Shown: positions 48,925 through 57,052 of the stretch, in pieces
How positions within the stretch are numbered: the first letter of the stretch is position 1
Layout of the letters: each line of letters starts with the position of its first letter
DNA from: Radiobacillus deserti
GTDB lineage: Bacteria; Bacillota; Bacilli; Bacillales; Amphibacillaceae
NCBI RefSeq assembly: GCF_007301515.1
Contig: NZ_CP041666.1
Location: forward strand, 682,001-746,000
Direction: 5' to 3'
Length of the DNA stretch: 64,000 nt
Made by a program: the position numbers and the translations under genes
Notes under the pieces: generated by a model
The model's database searches: none
Told to the model about the DNA's origin: nothing
Seen by the model: only the letters and a program-made list of their open reading frames with translations

Positions 48925-49935
48925 TTATTCTCCAAACAGTTCACTAAATTGGGCTTTATCGTCTTCACGTGCTTGGTACAGCTCTTTAATATCCGCATTT
49001 AGCACGTCCATTTCTTCAATGGTTTTCAATCCTTCTGGTGCTTCTACCCCTTTACGAATTGGTGTATATCCAATTTCAGCAGCTAGCTTTTGTCCTTCTT
49101 CCGATAAAACAAAGTCTACAAATGCTTTCGCAGCAGCTTCGTTTTTCGTATTTTTCATAATTCCAATAGGCTCGGTGATAACAGGGACCCCTTCTTCTGG
49201 ATAGACGAGCTTTACAGGAGAGCCTTCAGCTTCTGCACGTGCGACGATGAAATCGACAACCATTCCATATGATTCTTCGCCAGCAGCTACAGCTTTCAAT
49301 ACTGCGCCATTTCCTTCGGTTACGGTAATGTCATTGGACTTTAAGCTTTCATAAAAGTCCCACCCAAAGTCATCGTTACGAGTTAGCACACCAAGGTTAT
49401 ATGCTGCAGCACCAGAGTATAATGGACTTGGCATGATTGTACTACCGCTAGAACTAGGATCGGAAAGCACTTTCCAAGAGGTTGGCATCTCTGATACTTT
49501 TTCCGAATTGACGACTAAAGCAGTGGACATGACTTTTGTTCCTGTGTACGTACCATCTGGATCTACAAATTCTTCCGGAATTTCATTTGCTTCTTCTGAT
49601 TTGTAGGAAAGGAGCATTTCTTGTTCCTTTAAGCTTTCGAACGTTACAGCGTCTGCTACTAAAAGAACGTCAGCTTGTACATCTCCAGCTTCTTGTTCAG
49701 CCATTACCTTACTAATTACTTCTTCCGTACCAGAACGGAAAATATTTACGTTTACATCTGGATACTTTTCGTTGAAAGCAGATACTAATTGCTCAGCATC
49801 TACGTCGGGCTGGGACGTATAAAAGGATAAATCACCAGATACATCTCCTGAATTTGTCGTTTCTCCTTGAGCAGCACATCCTGTGAATAATGTAATACTT
49901 AATAGTGCAGCGACACCTAATTTGAATTTAGACAT
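48925..49935 (-). CDS. Solute-binding lipoprotein of the AfuA/FbpA class
   Basis: 336 residues with lipobox LFTGC (lipidated Cys near residue 19). The class 2 periplasmic-binding fold starts DLSFYTSQPDVDAEQLVSAF. The adjacent Tyr-Tyr pair that iron-binding FbpA proteins use as ligands is absent; no YY occurs in the protein. Together with its phosphatase neighbours this favours an organophosphate or phosphonate ligand over iron. It overlaps the surE end by eight bases. AAGGAGGAAA lies before the ATG. Confidence 0.82.
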   Translation of the reverse strand: MSKFKLGVAALLSITLFTGCAAQGETTNSGDVSGDLSFYTSQPDVDAEQLVSAFNEKYPDVNVNIFRSGTEEVISKVMAEQEAGDVQADVLLVADAVTFESLKEQEMLLSYKSEEANEIPEEFVDPDGTYTGTKVMSTALVVNSEKVSEMPTSWKVLSDPSSSGSTIMPSPLYSGAAAYNLGVLTRNDDFGWDFYESLKSNDITVTEGNGAVLKAVAAGEESYGMVVDFIVARAEAEGSPVKLVYPEEGVPVITEPIGIMKNTKNEAAAKAFVDFVLSEEGQKLAAEIGYTPIRKGVEAPEGLKTIEEMDVLNADIKELYQAREDDKAQFSELFGE

Positions 49936-50728
49936 GGAACATTTCCTCCTTGTTTCGATTAAATGGATAGAACCAACGATTCATTTGGTCCAATTTTCGT
50001 TTTTGTGTCCCGCGCATTTCAACAGGGGACACTGTAATAAACCCTTCACGTAAAGCGGCGAAGTCTTTATCCTTTGCTAGCCCTGTGAGCTGTTGATATT
50101 CATCCTTTAGCCAGTAATAAAGTTGGCCATGTGGATCATTAAGACCAACGTAACGGTACCGAGCAACAGTCATATCTAATGGAACCACTTTTACTCCACG
50201 GCAAAGTTCTTTGGATGTATAAGGTAAATTAATATTAAGCATCATTCCTTTTTGAATTTGATTTTGTAAGATCACCTCCGCGATTTGGTAAAACAACGGC
50301 TTCACCTGCTGATAGTTGATGTTACTTCCATCTAAGGATGCAAGTGAGACGGCAACTGCCGGTACTTCGGATAAGGCTGCTTCTGTTGCTCCGGCAATGG
50401 TTCCAGAGTAATAAACATCCCTCCCTAAGTTTGGTCCTATATTAATCCCCGAAAAAACAATATCGGGCGGTTCTTTCATTAGTACTTCCAAGGCAAGCTT
50501 TACACAGTCAGCTGGAGTCCCATTAACCATCCAAGAGTGGACACCAGAGGAAAAGAGGCTCGTTTGAATGGCTTTTAATGGGTTTCTTAATGTAATGGAG
50601 TGGCTAATGGCGCTGCGCTCTTTATCTGGGCAGACTACATATACGTCTCCAAAATGCTGTAACACATTGACCATGGCTTCTAGACCGGGATGGAAGATGC
50701 CATCATCATTAGTAACTAAAATTCTCAA
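49928..50728 (-). CDS. surE: 5'/3'-nucleotidase SurE
   Basis: 266 residues: ILVTNDDGIFHPGLEAM at the N-terminus with the metal-binding ND-D, then VVCPDKERSAISHSIT, WMVNGTPADCV and FSGINIGPNLG. SurE hydrolyses nucleoside monophosphates and other phosphate esters. It is not a standard neighbour of iron transporters. The ATG overlaps the end of the upstream isomerase gene. Confidence 0.92.
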   Translation of the reverse strand: MRILVTNDDGIFHPGLEAMVNVLQHFGDVYVVCPDKERSAISHSITLRNPLKAIQTSLFSSGVHSWMVNGTPADCVKLALEVLMKEPPDIVFSGINIGPNLGRDVYYSGTIAGATEAALSEVPAVAVSLASLDGSNINYQQVKPLFYQIAEVILQNQIQKGMMLNINLPYTSKELCRGVKVVPLDMTVARYRYVGLNDPHGQLYYWLKDEYQQLTGLAKDKDFAALREGFITVSPVEMRGTQKRKLDQMNRWFYPFNRNKEEMFHV

Positions 50729-51515
50729 CGCTTTCCCTCCTCAGGATGGATGGATTGGATAAATAAGAAAGATTTTGTTGCAGCTTTGAGAGAGAGCGGT
50801 TATTATCAAAGCCTTCTACTACAACAGGTAGATTGGATGAAACTAGTTCTTCTAGAATACGCTCCAGTTTGATAGAACCTTTTCCTAGCGGGACATGGTA
50901 AGCATCTTCTGTGGAATCACTGATGTGGACTTTATTAATACGATTTAACTGACGAAAATAATCGATTGGATCTGCAGTTAACGGTACATGTGCCACATCA
51001 AAAGTTGTATGAACATTCTCTGGTAGATGGTTTAATAAATAGTTCATGGATGGAGGCTCTGTAATGAATTCTTTTTGGATTGGTTCCATTAACTCGATAG
51101 ATAGGGTTACTCCGAGTCTATCTGCTTTATCTGCTAGGGCTTGCAGGTTTTCGATTAACAGCTGCTCATGCTTTTCTTTCCATTCATCCTGTAAAGTTCT
51201 TCTACCCGGGTGGATGGTGACGTTTGTTGCGTTTAATTCTTTTGCTAGAACAAGCGACTTCTCAATTTCTATGATGGATTGTTGTCTAACACCTTTGTTA
51301 ATAGAAGCTATATTTAAATCCCAACTGGCAGCATGTAATGAAAGTTCCAACTCATAATCTTGCTGTGCCTGTAGAATAGAACGGATAGAAGCTTGATAAT
51401 GCCAGACATGCTCTGCCCAAATTTCCACACCACTGAAGTGGAATTGCTTGGCCAATTTAATGACATCGTTTGGTTCATATGCCCACAGTAGGGAGGAAGA
51501 TACATACAGTTTCAT
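50709..51515 (-). CDS. Sugar-phosphate isomerase/epimerase-like TIM barrel
   Basis: 268 residues of the AP endonuclease 2/xylose isomerase-like barrel: KLYVSSSLLWAYEPNDVI, FSGVEIWAEHV, ELNATNVTIHPG, GVTLSIELME, TTFDVAHVPL, KVHISDST, with metal ligands E, H, D and E in the expected places. Members isomerise sugars or cleave ring compounds. AGGAGGG fits the ATG used; an upstream extension of 12 codons has none. It overlaps the PHP gene end. Confidence 0.85.
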   Translation of the reverse strand: MKLYVSSSLLWAYEPNDVIKLAKQFHFSGVEIWAEHVWHYQASIRSILQAQQDYELELSLHAASWDLNIASINKGVRQQSIIEIEKSLVLAKELNATNVTIHPGRRTLQDEWKEKHEQLLIENLQALADKADRLGVTLSIELMEPIQKEFITEPPSMNYLLNHLPENVHTTFDVAHVPLTADPIDYFRQLNRINKVHISDSTEDAYHVPLGKGSIKLERILEELVSSNLPVVVEGFDNNRSLSKLQQNLSYLSNPSILRRESVENFSY

Positions 51516-52333
51516 AATATTCCCTCCTTTTCTCGCCACTGAGTAATACAAGCCTCGTCCATTTCCACACTTCCTATTGGAAATGGGTTTCGTGAATTTG
51601 GTCCGTGATGGTCACTCCCACCAGACATAAGCAGTCCACGCCTTAACGCTCGGTCTCGCCAAAAGTCAGTTTGACCGGGAGTGTGTTTTGAATGAAAAAC
51701 TTCAATACCATCTATTCCATACTCGACTAGTCGATCGATATGTACGGGGAACGTGTATATGCCTGGATGTGCCACATAAGCTTTTCCACCAGCTTTGTGA
51801 ATAAGTGAAATGGCATCTTCAGCTGTAAAAGGGGCACGAGGACAAAAAGCAGGTGCTCCTTTGCGTAAAAGAACGTTAAATGCTTGTCTTGGTGATGAAA
51901 AATAACCTTTCGCAAACAGCTCTGTTGCAATGTGTGTTCTCACAATGACATCGCCGGCTGCGTGGGCCATACAGTCTTCGAAGGTGATGTTAAAGTCTAA
52001 AGCTTGTAACTTTTGGACAATTTGCCTAGCCCAATCCATTCGTTGCTCCTGTCTCGTTTTAATATGATTCAAAAGAACAGGAGCATTAGGATCAAACTGA
52101 TAGCCTAAGATGTGGAGTTCCCCATCTGGACCATCTGTATTCAGTTCAATACCGGGAATAAGTGTTATTCCCATGGTTTCTGCATAAGTAATCCCTTCGT
52201 GGTATCCAGCGATTTCATCATGATCGGTAATGGCAATCATATGGATGTGGTGATCTGCTGCATATTGAACTAATTGTTGCGGTGTCCATTCCCCATCCGA
52301 AAATGTGGAATGCATATGTAAGTCCATCTTCAT
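51512..52333 (-). CDS. PHP-domain phosphoesterase
   Basis: 273 residues: MKMDLHMHSTFSDGEWTP, IAITDHDE, LIPGIELNT, RTHIATEL, YVAHPGIY and GGSDHHGPN, the metal-binding His/Asp set of the PHP fold (YciV/RNase AM-like). These hydrolyse small phosphate esters or 3'-phosphorylated nucleotides. First gene of the operon. GAGGTGAAGATAC precedes the ATG, and the PhoP-like box lies 50 bases upstream. Confidence 0.88.
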   Translation of the reverse strand: MKMDLHMHSTFSDGEWTPQQLVQYAADHHIHMIAITDHDEIAGYHEGITYAETMGITLIPGIELNTDGPDGELHILGYQFDPNAPVLLNHIKTRQEQRMDWARQIVQKLQALDFNITFEDCMAHAAGDVIVRTHIATELFAKGYFSSPRQAFNVLLRKGAPAFCPRAPFTAEDAISLIHKAGGKAYVAHPGIYTFPVHIDRLVEYGIDGIEVFHSKHTPGQTDFWRDRALRRGLLMSGGSDHHGPNSRNPFPIGSVEMDEACITQWREKEGIL

Positions 52334-52367
52334 GTATCTTCACCTCAATCTATCGATCTTGGTTTCT

Positions 52368-52432
52368 ATGTTACGCCTTGAATATTAATCTCGTATAAAT
52401 AGAAAATTGAAATTTTATTAAGGGTGTGTAAA
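52368..52432 (-). promoter_or_regulatory. PhoP-box-like array and -10 of the six-gene operon
   Basis: On the coding (minus) strand, 6-mers at exact 11-bp steps: TTTACA (52432), TTAATA (52421), TCAATT (52410), TTTATA (52399), TTAATA (52388). Four of five fit TT(A/C/T)A(C/T)A, the B. subtilis PhoP repeat; five bases separate each. A -10-like TAACAT (52373-52368) follows nine bases later, with no good -35, as in PhoP-activated promoters. Confidence 0.65.
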
Positions 52433-52608
52433 GAGAGGGGGAGATTTAGGAGAGCTGTGCTATAAGTGATTATCTTTTGAAGATGCTTATTTATCAGGGT
52501 TTATGGTGATGTGAGTCCCGAGTAATGTTCTGAATTTCATTAATCAAATGTTAATAAATTTACGGTTTGTTTATATTCGGTGATGGGTAAGAAAAAGGAA
52601 CTTGAAAA

Positions 52609-53028
52609 TCAAGCTCCTCCATTGTCTACCGTTTTATAGGATGCTATCCGCTCCTCTAAGGTGCCTGTATGTAATTCGAATAAGTTGTGGTCATAATCAT
52701 AGAAGTAAATGGAGTAGCCTTCCCCTTGTATTCTAGGTCTAGGAGGCTTCATCTCTAGTTTTAAGTCTTGAATCTTAGTTACATAGTCATCAACATCTTC
52801 CTCATTAATTTTGAAAGCAACGTGATGGTAGGTTTTATTTACGATATTCTCACTTTCCATCAATGCTATCCAGTGCCCTCCGATGAGGAAAAAGCGTTCT
52901 TTATAAAGAGAATGGGTCTTCTCTCCACTATAATAAACCTCCTTTGCATTAAATAACTCTTTAAACAACGCCGTTGTTCTATCTAAATCCTTCACAACAA
53001 ATGTGATGTGACTAATTCCTTCAAGCAT
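52609..53028 (-). CDS. fosX: Fosfomycin-resistance hydrolase FosX
   Basis: 139 residues of the VOC fold, very like FosX: GISHITFVVKDLDRTTALF, EKTHSLYKERFFLIGGHWIALME, KTYHHVAFKI, RPRIQGEGYSIYFYDYDHNLFELHTGTLEERI. Metal ligands are the first His, the His of HHVAF and the Glu of FELH. FosX opens fosfomycin's epoxide with water and Mn2+. The extension upstream of this ATG has no ribosome-binding site; AAAGGATGG is placed here. Confidence 0.87.
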   Translation of the reverse strand: MLEGISHITFVVKDLDRTTALFKELFNAKEVYYSGEKTHSLYKERFFLIGGHWIALMESENIVNKTYHHVAFKINEEDVDDYVTKIQDLKLEMKPPRPRIQGEGYSIYFYDYDHNLFELHTGTLEERIASYKTVDNGGA

Positions 53029-53307
53029 GCTTATCCATCCTTTCTTGTTAATATAGACGAAAAAAAAGAAATTGTGTTTCAAAAGGTTTAAGATATAGGT
53101 TCAATGTGGAATGAACGTCTTGTAATTTGGGGTTTATGTTAAAATAATGGAAGGTTGGGAAGGAGGCACATTCTTACCAGTTTATCAGCATGAAGAGGAG
53201 TCGCTTTAATAGAGGTATATTCATTAATCATCCCTGTTAGACGTTCGAAACATTTATGACTACTTATTCGTACTAATAGTAGTACATCATCAAGAAGGAG
53301 AATCCAT
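53029..53307. other. Region between fosX and the small membrane operon
   Basis: About 280 bases without a gene. An inverted repeat ACTACT/AGTAGT (around 53258-53283) lies shortly before the start of the next gene. Promoters for fosX (minus) and the three-gene operon (plus) must be here, but none stands out. Confidence 0.4.
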
Positions 53308-53568
53308 ATGTTGCCAATTGTATTATCTATTTTACTCGTAATTGCAATGGGTATTTCCATAGCTGTATTAATTCAAAGAAGAAAAAAAGCAGGTATTACT
53401 GGAGTGAAAACAGCGTTATCCTCGATTTGTTTGTATCTAATGGCTGTCGTTAATCTATGCGCGTATTGGTTAGATTTTATGGGGATTATTAGTTGGACAT
53501 TATCCATTGTTTTACTTTTCCTAGCTGCATACTTTACGAAGTTTCTTCACTTTTCAAAAGATAGATAA
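53308..53568 (+). CDS. Small membrane protein A of a three-gene unit
   Basis: 86 residues with three membrane segments. The block AVVNLCAYWLDFMGIISW is shared with the third gene of the unit (AVMNVFAYWLDAMGWLSS), so the two are paralogues. AAGGAG lies before the ATG. Function unknown. Confidence 0.68.
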   Translation: MLPIVLSILLVIAMGISIAVLIQRRKKAGITGVKTALSSICLYLMAVVNLCAYWLDFMGIISWTLSIVLLFLAAYFTKFLHFSKDR

Positions 53569-53584
53569 AGGAGTTGTTTTATAC

Positions 53585-53881
53585 ATGCCAACTTGCCAAC
53601 AATGTGGAAGACAATGGACTTGGCAGCAGACATTAAGACGAACATTTACTCTAGGGAATAAAATGAAGTGCCCACATTGTAATCAAAACCAATATATAAG
53701 TGCAACAGCTCGCAAACGATTAGCGATCTTCAATTTTATTGGTCCTTTCATGATTATTTCAGGTATAGCGAGCAACTCCATGATAGTGGGACTTGGTATT
53801 GGAGTAGTATTGTTTGCCCTGGCGATTATAATGTATCCTTATCTTGTGAGATTAGCTAACCATGAAGAATCTTTGTGGTAA
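53585..53881 (+). CDS. Zinc-ribbon membrane protein (CXXC-20-CXXC type)
   Basis: 98 residues. N-terminal ribbon CQQC (C4, C7) and CPHC (C29, C32) with QWTWQQTLRRTF between, the pattern of the CXXC-20-CXXC family seen in Bacillales, followed by two membrane segments. Lies between the two paralogous membrane genes at 17 and 12 bases spacing, so all three are one operon. Confidence 0.72.
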   Translation: MPTCQQCGRQWTWQQTLRRTFTLGNKMKCPHCNQNQYISATARKRLAIFNFIGPFMIISGIASNSMIVGLGIGVVLFALAIIMYPYLVRLANHEESLW

Positions 53882-53893
53882 AGGTGGTCAAAT

Positions 53894-54160
53894 ATGATTG
53901 ATGCTTTGTTTCTATTATTAACGACTGTCGTTATCGCTTATCTTCCGTTTTCTGTAGTGATGACAAATAAAAATTGGAAGGAACGAGGACTTAAAGATTC
54001 CATTCAAGCATTACCTTTTTATGCAGTGGCCGTAATGAACGTCTTCGCTTATTGGCTGGATGCTATGGGATGGCTAAGTTCGGTCCTCACCATGATGCTA
54101 GTTTTAATCGGTATGCATATATCAAGGAAAGTTCCGTTGACTGCAGAAGTGCCCCAATAA
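53894..54160 (+). CDS. Small membrane protein B of a three-gene unit
   Basis: 88 residues with three membrane segments and AVMNVFAYWLDAMGWLSS, matching the first gene of the unit. AAAGGTGG lies before the ATG. Paralogue flanking the zinc-ribbon protein; function unknown. Confidence 0.66.
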   Translation: MIDALFLLLTTVVIAYLPFSVVMTNKNWKERGLKDSIQALPFYAVAVMNVFAYWLDAMGWLSSVLTMMLVLIGMHISRKVPLTAEVPQ

Positions 54161-54190
54161 AAAGCGGACCGCGACGGAACTGCGGTCCGA
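54155..54190 (-). terminator. Terminator of ygaE
   Basis: CGGACCGC and GCGGTCCG form a perfect stem; five T follow on the minus strand. It also bounds the small membrane operon. Confidence 0.7.
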
Positions 54191-54302
54191 GTAGCCCCCC
54201 TTATTGAACTCGCCATTTTCGTCTCCAACTGCATCACTTGCCACAACCACATCCCCATCAAAAAAAGCATGATCCCCAAATTCATGGAGATCATGCCCCA
54301 AA

Positions 54303-55373
54303 CTAAACATCCTTCCGAACGACTTCCAAATGCTCATCTGAATGATATTGCTGATAGCTTTTCAAAATAGATTTTAAATGTCGTAATTCTCGATTATATT
54401 CCATTAGCTGAGTTGCTAGCGGAAGGAACATTAAACGGTTTTCTTCTTCGTTTTGATAAAGATGGATAAGTTCTTCAACAAGCACCGGAATGTCAGGTTC
54501 TGAGATGTCTTGTAACGTTTCTTTGTGCTGTTTTTTTATTCTCCCCATCGAGCTTAGCAATAGTTTCTCGTGGGAGTGAATCACTTTGTCGAGCTCTTGA
54601 ACAAGAGCTGTCTGAAAGGATTTGGGAACTTGTTCGATTTTTTCGTTTAGTTTATGGAAAGCCTCTAATACATCATAGGCTTCTTTCGTTGCTGCAATTA
54701 GGTGGCGGAACACGATTAATTTTCTTGCCTTTGAATACTGACTTTTCTTCGTATAAGAACGTTCCTCTTTAAATAGGAGATACGTTTGATCGATCGACTG
54801 AATTTCTTCTTCAAGTCGATCTAGCTCACCTTTTAATGCTGGTTCGTCAGACAAGTGTCTAGTCGTAATTCGTAACCATTGCAGGAGGTCTGCGGTCGTT
54901 TTGTCTATTCGTTGGAATAGCTTCGTCTCATATTTCGGCGGAATAAAGACGAGATTCACAACGAATGCGGATAAAATCCCAAGCATTAACGACGAAAAAC
55001 GCATCGCTGCAAATTCGGTAAAGGCGAGCTCGGTTGTTTCAGTAATAGCGATAACGGCGACAATCGCCAGTGCTACTGTGCTTTCTGACATTTTTAAAGC
55101 CATACAAATTCCGATAACGAGAACGATCGTAAAACCGATGACAAATGGGTCGTTCCCTAACGTGAATACGATAATCATGGCAATGAATGCACCGATCACA
55201 TTTGCTTGAAGCTGCTCTAAAATCGTTTGGAATGACCGGTATATCGATGGTTGTATAGCAAAGACTGCTGTAATCCCTGCGAAAACAGGGGATGGAAAAC
55301 CAATTAACTTTGCAATATATAGAGAGATAGCAACGGCTAACCCCGTTTTGAGCATTCTAGCTCCAAGTTTCAT
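54303..55373 (-). CDS. ygaE: Aromatic acid exporter-like membrane protein YgaE (ArAE/FUSC type)
   Basis: 356 residues: an N-terminal half with about six membrane segments (FPSPVFAGITAVFAIQPSIYRSF, VIVFTLGNDPFVIG) and a cytoplasmic coiled half. It matches the UPF0421/aromatic acid exporter class; position before gsaB fits ygaE. MKLGARML is taken as start because AAAGGA is spaced properly for it. Substrate unknown. Confidence 0.8.
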   Translation of the reverse strand: MKLGARMLKTGLAVAISLYIAKLIGFPSPVFAGITAVFAIQPSIYRSFQTILEQLQANVIGAFIAMIIVFTLGNDPFVIGFTIVLVIGICMALKMSESTVALAIVAVIAITETTELAFTEFAAMRFSSLMLGILSAFVVNLVFIPPKYETKLFQRIDKTTADLLQWLRITTRHLSDEPALKGELDRLEEEIQSIDQTYLLFKEERSYTKKSQYSKARKLIVFRHLIAATKEAYDVLEAFHKLNEKIEQVPKSFQTALVQELDKVIHSHEKLLLSSMGRIKKQHKETLQDISEPDIPVLVEELIHLYQNEEENRLMFLPLATQLMEYNRELRHLKSILKSYQQYHSDEHLEVVRKDV

Positions 55374-55480
55374 ATCTACCATCCTTTGTTATACACGAGT
55401 CTAGCTTTTTAGTGTATGGTGGCTTTTCGTTCAATATTCCAAAGTTACCACCGTCATTATACCAAAGAATAAAGAAAGAC

Positions 55481-55514
55481 AAAAAAAGAGCTTCTGCAGA
55501 TGAATGCAGAAGCT
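55481..55514 (-). terminator. Terminator of gsaB
   Basis: AGCTTCTGCA and TGCAGAAGCT pair, followed on the minus strand by seven T. Confidence 0.85.
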
Positions 55515-55692
55515 AGTTTCATGCTTTGAAAGGGAAGTCATTTGAAATTGACAACAAAAGCATGATTGTTTCACAAATATATTACCATAGCATGAAAATT
55601 TTATCAATTAATATTCAGAATTTTGCATAAAAAATCACTATTATTTTTCAAATGTTGATTTCACACAATTTTACGAACAGATATACACATAT

Positions 55693-56988
55693 TTATTCAC
55701 TTTTCATGTGTTTAAATGCATGCTCAACAGCGTGCAATGTTTCGACAATATCCGATTTGGTATGCGCAATGGTTAAAAACCAAGCTTCATATTTCGACGG
55801 AGCAAGATTTATTCCTTGACCTAACATCAGCTTGAAGAATGTCGCAAACTGTTCCCCGTCTGTTGCTTCGGCTTGGGCATAATTCATGACTTTTTCATCG
55901 TTAAAATAAACGGTTAATGCTCCAACTAAACGATTAATTGTGATTTGGATGCCGTGTGTACGAGCGTGTTCTAAGATTCCTTTTTCTAACATCGCACCAA
56001 GCTGATCCATTTTTTCATAAATGCCTTCCTGTTGTAGCACTTCTAAGCATGCAATCCCTGCAGACATCGAAGCTGGATTTCCAGCCATAGTTCCTGCTTG
56101 ATAGGCAGGACCAAGCGGAGCAACCTGTTCCATGATTTCTTTTCGTCCACCATATGCTCCGATAGGGAGACCTCCACCGATAATTTTTCCTAGGGCGGTC
56201 ATATCTGGCTCGACGCCAACTATTTTTTGAGCACTTCCATACGTGAAGCGGAATGCTGTGATTACTTCATCGTAAATAACAAGGGCACCAGCTTCATGGG
56301 TTAAGTCATTTACTTGTTGTAAGAAGCCAGGTAACGGTTCAACGATGCCGAAGTTCCCTACGATGGGCTCTACTAGAACTGCTGCAACTTGATCGCCCCA
56401 ACGCTTTAACGCTTCTTTATATGCCTCGATGTCATTGAATGGAACGGTAATCACATCTTCGGCAATGGATGTTGGAACCCCTGCAGAATCCGGTGTACCA
56501 AGTGTAGAAGGACCCGAGCCAGCTTGGACTAGAACTAGATCGGAGTGGCCATGGTAACAGCCAGCGAACTTAATGATTTTGTTTCGGTCGGTAAACGCTC
56601 TTGCGACACGGATGGTTGTCATCACAGCTTCCGTACCAGAATTAACAAAACGAACCTTGTCCATCGAAGGAATCGCTTCCTTTAGCATTTGGGCAAACTT
56701 GTTTTCAAGCTTGGTAGGTGTTCCGTAAAGCACGCCGTTTTGTGCTGCCTTCGTAATCGCTTCCGTAATATGGGGATGCGCATGTCCCGTAATAATCGGA
56801 CCGTATGCTGCTAAATAATCAATATACTTGTTTCCATCGACATCCCAAAAGTAGGCTCCTTGCCCTTTTTCCATATAAACAGGGGAACCACCGCCAACCG
56901 CTTTATAAGAGCGGGAAGGGGAGTTAACACCACCCACGATATGCTGTTGTGCTTCTGTATGTAATCGTTCTGATTCAGTAAATTTCAT
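55693..56988 (-). CDS. gsaB: Glutamate-1-semialdehyde 2,1-aminomutase
   Basis: 431 residues of class III aminotransferase. PLP-lysine in TALGKIIGGGLPIGAYGG; VNSGTEAVMTTIRVAR, FAGCYHGHSD and VLVEPIVGN are typical of HemL. It makes 5-aminolevulinate for heme. In B. subtilis a second copy is named gsaB (HemL2) and sits between ygaE and bcp as here. AAGGAGGG lies before the ATG. Confidence 0.93.
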   Translation of the reverse strand: MKFTESERLHTEAQQHIVGGVNSPSRSYKAVGGGSPVYMEKGQGAYFWDVDGNKYIDYLAAYGPIITGHAHPHITEAITKAAQNGVLYGTPTKLENKFAQMLKEAIPSMDKVRFVNSGTEAVMTTIRVARAFTDRNKIIKFAGCYHGHSDLVLVQAGSGPSTLGTPDSAGVPTSIAEDVITVPFNDIEAYKEALKRWGDQVAAVLVEPIVGNFGIVEPLPGFLQQVNDLTHEAGALVIYDEVITAFRFTYGSAQKIVGVEPDMTALGKIIGGGLPIGAYGGRKEIMEQVAPLGPAYQAGTMAGNPASMSAGIACLEVLQQEGIYEKMDQLGAMLEKGILEHARTHGIQITINRLVGALTVYFNDEKVMNYAQAEATDGEQFATFFKLMLGQGINLAPSKYEAWFLTIAHTKSDIVETLHAVEHAFKHMKSE

Positions 56989-57052
56989 CGTTTACCCTCC
57001 TTAAATCTAGGACTCATTATAACAAAAAAGTAGCCTACGTATATTCCGAAGG

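Noticed and set aside
46112..49935. Iron(III) uptake operon
   Set aside because: No Tyr-Tyr iron ligand pair in the binding protein, no Fur-like box seen, and phosphatase neighbours point elsewhere. Not excluded without experiment.
54122..54337. Small minus-strand frames downstream of ygaE (71 and 81 residues)
   Set aside because: They run through the ygaE terminator and have no good ribosome-binding site; one has a hydrophobic start, so a small gene cannot be fully excluded.
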